The notes under the pieces are model-generated. The model saw nothing but the letters and a program-made list of their open reading frames with translations, had not been told where the DNA came from and did no database searches. From assembly GCA_947293975.1 (NCBI GenBank), contig CAMYPV010000050.1:1-9055 (forward strand): a stretch of 9,055 bases of DNA, in the 5' to 3' direction. The translations under genes were made by a program, and so were the position numbers. This DNA is from an uncultured Ezakiella sp. Its GTDB lineage: Bacteria; Bacillota; Clostridia; Tissierellales; Peptoniphilaceae. Positions 1 to 5,914 of the stretch are shown here, in pieces. How positions within the stretch are numbered: position 1 is the stretch's first letter; the number at the start of each line of letters is the position of its first letter.

Positions 1-1
1 A

Positions 2-1072
2 GTTTATAATGAAGAGTTAAATAAAGCTGTAGAAAGCCAATATTTTGGAAAAATACCAAATAATAAAAAGCCTTTTTTCTTTATATTTTTAGATGTAAAT
101 AAAAATGATATTGATGTAAATATTCATCCTGCAAAAAAATATGTAAAAATTATTTTTGCTGAAGACATTATTAACAATATTAAAACCATAGTATCAAATG
201 CATTAAACAGCGACGATGAATTTGTATTCATTGAGGAAAATGATAATAGTATCATTGATTTTAAAATTTATACTGATACAGATGATATCCAAAAAATTAA
301 TGATAATATTATAGTTGCTGATAATAACGAATATAATAATTACACGGCAGAAAATAAAAGTAATGATGATAGCACTATTAATGCTGGATACATTCAAAAT
401 GAGCTCAATATTAAAATTCCAAATCTTGTAGTAGAAGAATCCGATGAAAATTATATGCACGAATCAAAATATAATTTTGATTTAATTTTCCCTGATTCAA
501 AAATTGGAAGTTTTAATAATATAATAGGTGTTATATTTAGAAATTATTTGCTTATTGAAAATAGACCAAATAATTTAATACTCCTAGCTGATTTAAGATT
601 AGCTACAGCTCGTAATTTATACGACTTATATACAAAAGATATTTTTGAGCATAATGTTCCTATACAAAGTTTATTAGAACCTATTATCTATGAGTTTGAT
701 AGCTATGATTCAGATACCATAACAAATAATCTTGATACTTTAATTTCTATAGGTTTTGATATAACAGCTATTACAAAAAATAAATTTGTACTACGCGGAA
801 TACCGATGTTTATAAGTGATTATTTTAAAAGAGATGATTTTTATGACATTGTAAATGAAATTGAAATAAACAAAAAAAATATTATTCCAAATATTACACA
901 AAGAGTTTCGCTTATAGCTGCTAATTCTGAGCCATTTTTTAACAATATTAGTTCAGTAAATATCATTGAGGAATTATTAAGTTCAAGTAATCCACAATTA
1001 GCGCCAAATGGAAGGCAGATTTTTCAAATATTAACAGAAAATGAATTTTTAAAGAGGTTTAATTATGAATAA
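2..1072 (+). CDS. mutL: DNA mismatch repair protein MutL, C-terminal 356 aa (5' end outside window), endonuclease motifs degraded
   Basis: MutL couples mismatch recognition by MutS to strand processing. The reading frame is open from base 2, so the ATG at 455 is internal and not the start. The visible part begins near the end of the N-terminal GHKL ATPase/transducer region and carries the MutL signature DVNIHPAK (HPAK at 125-136). A linker rich in Asp and Asn follows (roughly residues 70-150 of the visible part), then a C-terminal dimerisation domain. In that domain the position of the DQHA(x)2E(x)4E endonuclease motif reads DLRLATARNLYD (590-625), and the late CPHGRP zinc motif reads APNGRQ (1001-1018). 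Known family: Firmicute MutL normally keeps both motifs. Inference: this protein is probably not a nicking endonuclease. It overlaps miaA by 8 bp (ATGAATAA), and mutS probably lies upstream. The family call is firm; loss of nuclease activity is inferred from the motifs only. Confidence 0.93.
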   Translation, partial: VYNEELNKAVESQYFGKIPNNKKPFFFIFLDVNKNDIDVNIHPAKKYVKIIFAEDIINNIKTIVSNALNSDDEFVFIEENDNSIIDFKIYTDTDDIQKINDNIIVADNNEYNNYTAENKSNDDSTINAGYIQNELNIKIPNLVVEESDENYMHESKYNFDLIFPDSKIGSFNNIIGVIFRNYLLIENRPNNLILLADLRLATARNLYDLYTKDIFEHNVPIQSLLEPIIYEFDSYDSDTITNNLDTLISIGFDITAITKNKFVLRGIPMFISDYFKRDDFYDIVNEIEINKKNIIPNITQRVSLIAANSEPFFNNISSVNIIEELLSSSNPQLAPNGRQIFQILTENEFLKRFNYE

Positions 1073-1994
1073 ACTAATCATTATAACTGGTCCAACAGGA
1101 GTAGGGAAGAGTGCACTTTCATTAAAATTAGCCAAAAAATTAGATACTGAAATAATATCTGCTGATAGCATGCAAATTTATAAAGGTTTCGATATTGGTA
1201 CTGCAAAAGTTACTAATGAAGAAATGCATGCTGTAAAACACTATATGATAGATATTGTTGATGCTGATAAAGAATTTTCAGTAAAAGAATATCAATCTAT
1301 GGCTTCTGATATAATTGATAAAATTCATAAAAAAAATAAGATTCCAATTGTTGTAGGTGGAACGGGATTATATATAAATTCATTAATATATAATTTAAAT
1401 TTCGAAGAAAACAATTCTGATTCTGTTATAAAATCTATTTTATATGATAAACTTGACAAATATGGAATTGAATATATTAGATCAATGCTTAAGTATGTTG
1501 ATTATGATAGCTTTATAAAACTTCATACTAATGATTATAAGAGGAATATTAGGGCGCTTGAATATTTTTTCTGTACTAATAGAAAATATTCAGAAAGAAA
1601 AAATGAATTTAGGGTTGATAATAAAAAATATGATTGGTATCTTTATGTGTTAACAAGAGATAGAGATGATTTGTACAATGACATAAACAAAAGGGTCGAT
1701 ATTATGTTTGAAAATGGACTTTTGAATGAGTTTAATAATATTATGTTATCTAATATAGATCCAAATTCTCAATCACTTCAAGCAATTGGATACAAAGAAT
1801 TAGTAAAATACAAAAATGGAGATTATAATCTTGATATTGCAAAGGAATTAATTAAACAACATTCAAGAAATTATGCCAAAAGACAATTAACCTGGTTTAG
1901 GAATGACCCTAAATCTAAATTTATTGATGTAGGAAAAAACAAAATAGATGATATAATTAAACAAATTATGGAGGATATTAATGTCTCAAATTGA
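1065..1994 (+). CDS. miaA: tRNA dimethylallyltransferase MiaA
   Basis: MiaA transfers the dimethylallyl group from DMAPP to N6 of A37 in tRNAs that read UNN codons; it is cytoplasmic. The 309 aa length is normal for the family. The P-loop GPTGVGKS spans residues 9-16. The conserved DSMQIYKGFDIGTAK follows at residues 34-48, with D34 the expected general base. VVGGTGLYINSLI lies near residues 96-108, and the KRNIRALEYF and AIGYKEL segments are also typical of MiaA. The ATG at 1065 sits inside the last codons of mutL, behind AGAGG at 1052-1056, so translation is probably coupled to mutL. The 3' end overlaps ynbB by 14 bp. In many Firmicutes hfq follows miaA; here the next gene is ynbB. Nothing looks truncated. 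Confidence 0.97.
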   Translation: MNKLIIITGPTGVGKSALSLKLAKKLDTEIISADSMQIYKGFDIGTAKVTNEEMHAVKHYMIDIVDADKEFSVKEYQSMASDIIDKIHKKNKIPIVVGGTGLYINSLIYNLNFEENNSDSVIKSILYDKLDKYGIEYIRSMLKYVDYDSFIKLHTNDYKRNIRALEYFFCTNRKYSERKNEFRVDNKKYDWYLYVLTRDRDDLYNDINKRVDIMFENGLLNEFNNIMLSNIDPNSQSLQAIGYKELVKYKNGDYNLDIAKELIKQHSRNYAKRQLTWFRNDPKSKFIDVGKNKIDDIIKQIMEDINVSN

Positions 1995-3228
1995 CAATAT
2001 AATGGATATAAAATTAATAGAAGAAATAAATAAGGCGGAATTAGAAATTCAAGATGATTTCAAAAGGTTAGATCAAATTGCATTTGAAAACCAATACAAA
2101 GTCTTAAAAGCTATGCAAAACGAATACTTGGGTTCATCTGATTTTATGTGGACAACAGGTTATGGGTATGGAGATATAGGACGCGACAAAGTTGAACAAA
2201 TATATAAGAATATATTCCATACAGAGGATGCTCTGGTAAGGCCGAGTATTGCATCTGGCACTCATGCAATCTATCTAAGTCTTAAATCTATACTAAACTC
2301 TGGAGATGGGCTTTTATTTGCATCTGACTTACCGTACGATACAATGCAGAAGGCAATAGGTCTTACCGATGATGAGAGGGGAACATTAAAAGATAAAGGA
2401 GTTGACATTGATTTTGCTGAGTTAGAGAATAATAAAATGTCAATCGAAAATATTAGTAAAAAAATTAAGGATAATACTAAAGTTATTGCAATACAAAGAT
2501 CAACTGGCTACTCATTAAGGTCTGCATTTTCAATCGATGAAATAGGCGACATAATAAAAAAAATAAAAACTATTAATAAAGACTTAATAGTTTTTGTAGA
2601 TAACTGTTATGGAGAATTTACAAACACTCTTGAACCAAGCGATGTAGGTGCAGATTTAGTAGCTGGATCATTGATCAAAAATCCAGGCGGTGGAGTAGCT
2701 CTAAGTGGAGGATATATTGTAGGGAGAAGTGATTTAGTGGAACTATGTTCAAATGAACTAACAGCACCTGGAATTGGAAAAGAGGTCGGATTATCATTTG
2801 GTACAACTAGACAAACGCTTCAAGGTTTATTCTTAGCACCACATATTACTAAACAAGCAATGAAAGGTGCATATCTGATGCAAAGAGTGTTTTATAATCG
2901 AGGTTACGATATAATACCAAAGATTGGAGAAGAAAGAAGCGATATAGTACAATGTATAATTTTTAACGACCCAGATAAGCTCAAAACCTTTGCAATTTCA
3001 ATACAAAAAGCAGGTGCGGTTGATGCTCATGCAATCCCTACAGCATGGGATATGCCCGGATATGAAGATCAAGTAATAATGGCAAGTCCTTCATTTATTG
3101 ATGGTTCAAGTATCGAATTAAGTGCAGATGCTCCAATGCGCGAACCTTTTGCTGCTTATTATCAAGGCGGTCTAACATACGAACACTGCAAAATAGGATT
3201 ATTATCCGCTCTTAAAAATTTAGATTAA
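1981..3228 (+). CDS. ynbB: PLP-dependent methionine gamma-lyase family protein (YnbB, 'aluminium resistance protein')
   Basis: A 415 aa fold-type I PLP enzyme of the Met_gamma_lyase/YnbB family, commonly found beside miaA, hfq or lexA in Firmicutes. Visible hallmarks are the glycine-rich GYGYGDIGRDK near the N terminus, VRPSIASGTHAI (cofactor phosphate region), FVDNCYGEF (the Asp that pairs with the pyridine nitrogen), and SLIKNPGGG, in which K233 is the likely Schiff-base lysine. The start at 1981 has a strong GGAGG at 1970-1974, spaced 6 nt, within the miaA coding sequence. It overlaps miaA by 14 bp and is the last gene of the mutL-miaA operon. The family is often annotated as a cystathionine/methionine lyase or aluminium resistance protein, but its true substrate is poorly known, so no specific reaction is claimed here. 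Its stop codon overlaps that of the convergent recombinase gene by 4 bp. Confidence 0.93.
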   Translation: MSQIDNIMDIKLIEEINKAELEIQDDFKRLDQIAFENQYKVLKAMQNEYLGSSDFMWTTGYGYGDIGRDKVEQIYKNIFHTEDALVRPSIASGTHAIYLSLKSILNSGDGLLFASDLPYDTMQKAIGLTDDERGTLKDKGVDIDFAELENNKMSIENISKKIKDNTKVIAIQRSTGYSLRSAFSIDEIGDIIKKIKTINKDLIVFVDNCYGEFTNTLEPSDVGADLVAGSLIKNPGGGVALSGGYIVGRSDLVELCSNELTAPGIGKEVGLSFGTTRQTLQGLFLAPHITKQAMKGAYLMQRVFYNRGYDIIPKIGEERSDIVQCIIFNDPDKLKTFAISIQKAGAVDAHAIPTAWDMPGYEDQVIMASPSFIDGSSIELSADAPMREPFAAYYQGGLTYEHCKIGLLSALKNLD

Positions 3229-4319
3229 TTATTATCCTCTGGGTCAAAATGACTTAGAGGATTTTTTTCTGTAGCAAGTTTAATAATGTCAGAGTCTAGA
3301 TGTGTATATATTTGTGTTGTAGCAACATTTGAATGACCTAAAACTTCCTTTATAGTTAATATATCAACGTCACCATATTTATACATAAGAGTTGCTGCGG
3401 TATGTCTTAATTTATGCACAGAATATTTCTTAGGGTCTAAACCCGCCATAATAACGCGTTTTTTAACCATATCTTGAACAGCAGATTTACTTAAACGATT
3501 AAACTTATTAGATATAAATAATGCGTTATCATCATTAACTTTTTCATTGTGAGGCCTAATTTTTAGATAATTTTGCACAGCCTCATAAGTTGATCCATTT
3601 AAATAAACTTGTCGCTCTTTATTTCCTTTGCCAATTATATTTATAGAATTATCCTCGTTAATGCTATCAATGTTTAAAGAAACTAATTCTGATAAACGCA
3701 TGCCGCAATTTAAAAAAATCATTAATATCGCATAATCACGCTTATTTAAATATTTATCTCTAGCATTTTGATCAGGAACATCTTCGCAAGTTTTTAATAA
3801 TTTATATGTTTCATTTAAAGTTAAATAAATAGGAAGCCTGCTATCAATTTTAGGATATTCTAATTTTAAAGCTGGATTTTCATCAATTACAGAAATTCTC
3901 TCGTGTAAATACTTAAAAAATGTCCTTATAGATGCAATCTTGCGATAACGGGTCGTAGCCTTCGATTTTCCGTAGTTGCCAGCAAACCCTAGGTATGCAT
4001 CCAAATCTCTAATATCTACCGAATTTAGAAGCCCTGTGTCCACATTTGAAATGTCAACTTGGTCAAAAGGTATGTTTTTTAATCTTTCTTTACGTATTCT
4101 CATAAATCTTAAAAAAGAAACAAGATCATATGAATATTCACGAATTGTATTTTTAGAATGATTTTTCATAGTAATTAAGTAAGATAAAAAATCTTCTAAA
4201 ATAATTGGCAAAACAATATCGTCAAAATTTTCGTTTTGATTATTAGCATCGTTAATATTAACATCATCAATATCATTATAGATGTGATTATTACTGGATT
4301 TATCATTTGCTTCGAGCAT
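3225..4319 (-). CDS. xerC: XerC/XerD-type tyrosine recombinase
   Basis: A 364 aa site-specific recombinase of the lambda-integrase/Xer family. After an acidic, Asn-rich tail (residues 1-34) comes a SAM-like core-binding domain (about 35-142), then the catalytic domain (about 163-350). The full active-site set is present: R208 in CGMRLSELV, K231 in GKGNKERQV, H302 and R305 in HKLRHTAA, H329 in LGHSNVATTQ, and nucleophile Y338 in IYTH. It is longer than the roughly 300 aa of typical XerC, because of the N-terminal tail and extra residues before R208. A GGGAGG ribosome binding site lies 5 nt upstream of the ATG. The gene has its own consensus promoter and a large palindrome in its leader. There are no signs of a prophage or other mobile genes nearby, so a chromosomal Xer-like role (dimer resolution or a related rearrangement) is more likely than a phage integrase. 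Paralogue identity (XerC, XerD or other) cannot be settled from the sequence. Confidence 0.9.
   Translation of the reverse strand: MLEANDKSSNNHIYNDIDDVNINDANNQNENFDDIVLPIILEDFLSYLITMKNHSKNTIREYSYDLVSFLRFMRIRKERLKNIPFDQVDISNVDTGLLNSVDIRDLDAYLGFAGNYGKSKATTRYRKIASIRTFFKYLHERISVIDENPALKLEYPKIDSRLPIYLTLNETYKLLKTCEDVPDQNARDKYLNKRDYAILMIFLNCGMRLSELVSLNIDSINEDNSINIIGKGNKERQVYLNGSTYEAVQNYLKIRPHNEKVNDDNALFISNKFNRLSKSAVQDMVKKRVIMAGLDPKKYSVHKLRHTAATLMYKYGDVDILTIKEVLGHSNVATTQIYTHLDSDIIKLATEKNPLSHFDPEDNN
3234..3268 (+). terminator. Rho-independent terminator of the mutL-miaA-ynbB operon, lying inside the 3' end of xerC
   Basis: A 13-bp stem (ATCCTCTGGGTCA pairing with TGACTTAGAGGAT, two G-U pairs) closes on an AAA loop and is followed on the + strand by seven T (3262-3268). 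It starts 5 bases after the ynbB stop. On the - strand the hairpin is not followed by a T-run, so it should work in one direction only. The same bases encode the last residues of the convergent recombinase (around HFDPEDNN). Confidence 0.85.
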
Positions 4320-4336
4320 TTTTACCTCCCTGTGTT

Positions 4337-4370
4337 ATAACAGTACAAAATAGTTATTTTGTACTGTTAT
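4337..4370. repeat. Perfect 34-bp inverted repeat (16+2+16) in the xerC leader
   Basis: The left arm ATAACAGTACAAAATA (4337-4352) and right arm TATTTTGTACTGTTAT (4355-4370) are exact reverse complements around a central GT. The repeat starts just downstream of the predicted xerC transcription start and ends about 7 nt before the ribosome binding site. It could be an operator for a dimeric repressor or for the recombinase itself, a recombination site, or an mRNA hairpin controlling translation. The repeat itself is certain; its role is inferred. Confidence 0.85.
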
Positions 4371-4383
4371 TTATTTATCTATT

Positions 4384-4412
4384 ATTATATATTATCTTCT
4401 ATGGTTTGTCAA
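4384..4412 (-). promoter_or_regulatory. Consensus sigma-A promoter of xerC
   Basis: On the - strand TTGACA (4412-4407) is followed after exactly 17 bp by TATAAT (4389-4384). Both hexamers match consensus. Transcription should begin near 4377, giving a leader of about 58 nt that contains the 34-bp palindrome and a GGGAGG ribosome binding site. Confidence 0.8.
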
Positions 4413-4639
4413 GCGTCCTGCTCCCGTTAATACGAGTTTTGTATTCAAAACTTCATAAAGCATTTTTAATATTATTGATTTTGTATATGTCTTAATTTTA
4501 TAATATTTTTTAAATAGAATATTATGTTAGTTGTTGATTACTCAATGTTGCTAATATTTAATATTAAATATTGATATTATCATAGATTTCTCTCGTTTTA
4601 TATGTTAAGATATATGTATAACATATTTAAGGAGGAGAC
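4413..4639. other. Non-coding spacer between xerC and rubrerythrin, with AT-rich palindromes near the rbr start
   Basis: I see no credible gene here; short open frames lack a ribosome binding site or family features. A weak hairpin, AGTTTTG/CAAAACT with a 4-nt loop, lies at 4435-4452. A perfect 20-bp AT-only palindrome lies at 4553-4572. The segment at 4413-4426 is less AT-rich than the rest. In many Firmicutes lexA lies close to ynbB or a recombinase; no trace of a lexA reading frame is visible in this spacer. Confidence 0.6.
4600..4626 (+). promoter_or_regulatory. Putative rubrerythrin promoter/operator dyad
   Basis: Inverted arms ATATGTTA (4600-4607) and TAACATAT (4619-4626) are separated by 11 bp. 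They overlap a possible extended -10, TGTTAAGAT (4603-4611), just upstream of the AAGGAGG ribosome binding site (4629-4635). No convincing -35 is visible. The placement fits a redox or iron repressor site (PerR- or Fur-like control of rbr is common), but the sequence is not a clean PerR or Fur box. Confidence 0.4.
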
Positions 4640-5221
4640 ATGAATTTAAAAGGAACAAAGACAGCAGAAAATTTACTTAAATCTTTCATAGGAGAATGTC
4701 AAGCTGCAACAAGATATGAATATTATGCATCACAAGCTAAAAAGGATGGATATGTTCAAATCCAAAACATATTTAACGAAACAGCAAGAAACGAAAAACA
4801 ACATGGTAAAAGATTTTATAAGTTTTTAAATCAATCTCTTGAAGGTGAAAAACTTGAAATAAGTGGTGACTTCCCTATTGAATTAGGCGATACACTTGCT
4901 AATCTAAAAGCAGCTGCCGCTGGTGAAAATGAAGAACATACTGAAATGTATCCTGAATTTGCAAGAGTTGCGCGTGAGGAAGGTTTTGAAAAAATTGCTA
5001 GAGTTTTTGAAGCGGTTGCAGTTGCAGAAGAAGCTCACGAAAACAGATACAGAAAGCTTATTGATAATATCGAACAAGGTAAAGTATTTAAACGTGGTGA
5101 AGTTTACATTTGGAAATGCGATAACTGTGGATATTTACATGAAGGAACTGAGCCTCCAAAGGTTTGCCCTGCATGCGATCACCCAATCGATCATTTCGAA
5201 ATATTTGTTGAAAACTATTAA
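4640..5221 (+). CDS. rbr: Rubrerythrin
   Basis: A 193 aa classical rubrerythrin, a cytoplasmic NADH-linked peroxidase that reduces H2O2 through a non-sulphur di-iron site, with electrons arriving via its rubredoxin domain. The N-terminal four-helix ferritin-like domain (about 1-145) shows the iron ligands E19 (GECQAATRYEYY), E52 and H55 (NEKQHG), E96 and E99 (GENEEH), and E130 with H133 (AEEAHENRY). The C-terminal rubredoxin-like domain has C160-x2-C163 and C176-x2-C179. Length and domain order match the family. The start is set by AAGGAGG at 4629-4635 with ideal spacing. The gene is monocistronic, with a hairpin terminator 16 nt after the stop codon that is shared with the convergent ferritin gene. 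This pairing suggests a joint role in peroxide and iron handling in an oxygen-sensitive organism. Confidence 0.97.
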   Translation: MNLKGTKTAENLLKSFIGECQAATRYEYYASQAKKDGYVQIQNIFNETARNEKQHGKRFYKFLNQSLEGEKLEISGDFPIELGDTLANLKAAAAGENEEHTEMYPEFARVAREEGFEKIARVFEAVAVAEEAHENRYRKLIDNIEQGKVFKRGEVYIWKCDNCGYLHEGTEPPKVCPACDHPIDHFEIFVENY

Positions 5222-5236
5222 TTTTAGTTTTAAACT

Positions 5237-5271
5237 AAAAAAGAGTGACTATCTAAATAGTCACTCTTTTT
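5237..5271. terminator. Bidirectional terminator shared by rbr and ferritin
   Basis: A 15-bp perfect stem (5238-5252 with 5257-5271, core AGAGTGACTAT/ATAGTCACTCT) closes on a CTAA loop. It is flanked by an A-run on the left and a T-run on the right, so either strand's RNA ends in a U-tract. It lies between the stop codons of the convergent rbr (+) and ferritin (-) genes. A smaller palindrome, TTTTAGTTT/AAACTAAAA, precedes it at 5222-5240. Confidence 0.9.
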
Positions 5272-5283
5272 AATTAAATCAAA

Positions 5284-5775
5284 TTATTCTCTTCTGCCAA
5301 GTTCTATATCATATAGATGCAATGTAGCATAGCTATCGCCCATCTTATCTAGTTGACTGCAAATAGTTCTCATTGTATCTTCTTCTTCAACTTGTTCTTT
5401 TAGGAACCAGTTTAGGAATTCGACTACTACATAGCTCTTTTCCTCTAAAGCCATTTCATATAATGCTTCGATTTTTGATGTAACAAGTTTTTCATGACCA
5501 AGTGCTGTTTCAAAAACTTCTTTTACTGAACTATATTCTTTTCTTGGTTTTGTTAGTTCGTATAGCTCTACTCTTCCATCTATTGATTCAATAAATTTTT
5601 GGAATTTTTCTGCATGTTCATATTCTTCTTTTGATTGAAGATCCATAAAATGAGCAAAGCCTTCCCAATCTTTATCTTTGAAATCATGTACCATTCCCAA
5701 GTACTCATATCCACTTTGAAGTTCAAAGTTATATTGATCATTTAATGCTTTGATTAATTTTTCTGAAACTCTCAT
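5284..5775 (-). CDS. ftnA: Non-haem bacterial ferritin
   Basis: A 163 aa FtnA-type ferritin, which assembles into a 24-mer shell that oxidises Fe(II) and stores it as a mineral. The ferroxidase ligands line up with those of E. coli FtnA: E18 (NFELQSGYEY), E51 and H54 (EEYEHAEKF), E95 (HEKLVTSKI), Q128 and E131 (KEQVEEED). No Met that would ligate haem, as in bacterioferritin, is evident. The length is normal. GGAGG lies 6 nt before the ATG (minus strand, 5786-5782). It converges with rubrerythrin on a shared terminator and is followed by no other - strand gene, so it is probably a single-gene unit transcribed from the 5776-5878 spacer. Confidence 0.96.
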   Translation of the reverse strand: MRVSEKLIKALNDQYNFELQSGYEYLGMVHDFKDKDWEGFAHFMDLQSKEEYEHAEKFQKFIESIDGRVELYELTKPRKEYSSVKEVFETALGHEKLVTSKIEALYEMALEEKSYVVVEFLNWFLKEQVEEEDTMRTICSQLDKMGDSYATLHLYDIELGRRE

Positions 5776-5804
5776 ATCTATCCTCCATATAATTATTTTA
5801 ATAT

Positions 5805-5832
5805 AGACTAATCATAGTCTTTACATATGTAA
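5805..5832 (-). promoter_or_regulatory. Adjacent palindromes upstream of ferritin, possible operator
   Basis: AGACTA/TAGTCT arms (5805-5810 and 5815-5820, 4-bp spacer) directly abut a perfect 12-bp palindrome, TTACATATGTAA (5821-5832). Both lie 30-57 bp upstream of the ferritin ATG, where promoter elements are expected. TATATT (5805-5800) or TATGAT (5816-5811) could serve as -10, but no good -35 is seen at standard spacing. The ATATGTA core also occurs in the dyad upstream of rubrerythrin. A binding protein cannot be named. Confidence 0.35.
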
Positions 5833-5875
5833 TATACCCATTATTTATAAGATAAAACATAGTTATTTTTGGAAT

Positions 5876-5911
5876 AAAAAACCTGTATAGTCTATTAAAC
5901 TATACAGGTTT
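5876..5911 (-). terminator. Rho-independent terminator of rny
   Basis: A 13-bp stem (AAACCTGTATAGT with ACTATACAGGTTT, 5879-5891 and 5899-5911) has a 7-nt loop. On the - strand it is followed by a run of T (the + strand A-run 5876-5881). It starts 3 bases after the rny stop codon. Confidence 0.88.
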
Positions 5912-5914
5912 AAA

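Noticed and set aside
203..460. Open frame of 85 codons on the - strand, rich in Ile/Phe
   Set aside because: It lies antisense to the continuous mutL frame; its hydrophobic look follows from AT-rich complement codons. No ribosome binding site or family match.
455..1072. A separate 205-aa gene starting at ATG 455
   Set aside because: The same frame is open from base 2 and reads as MutL with its HPAK motif; there is no Shine-Dalgarno before 455.
3225..4370. Recombinase plus palindrome read as a prophage or integrative element boundary
   Set aside because: No excisionase, repressor, phage or transfer genes and no direct repeats or tRNA target are seen; both flanks are housekeeping genes.
4307..4495. 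Hydrophobic 62-aa open frame on the + strand, which might suggest a small membrane protein or toxin
   Set aside because: It starts inside xerC, reads through the xerC ribosome binding site, the 34-bp palindrome and the promoter, and has no ribosome binding site of its own.
4923..5273. 116-aa open frame inside rbr, alternative reading frame
   Set aside because: It is a shadow of rubrerythrin that also runs through the bidirectional terminator.
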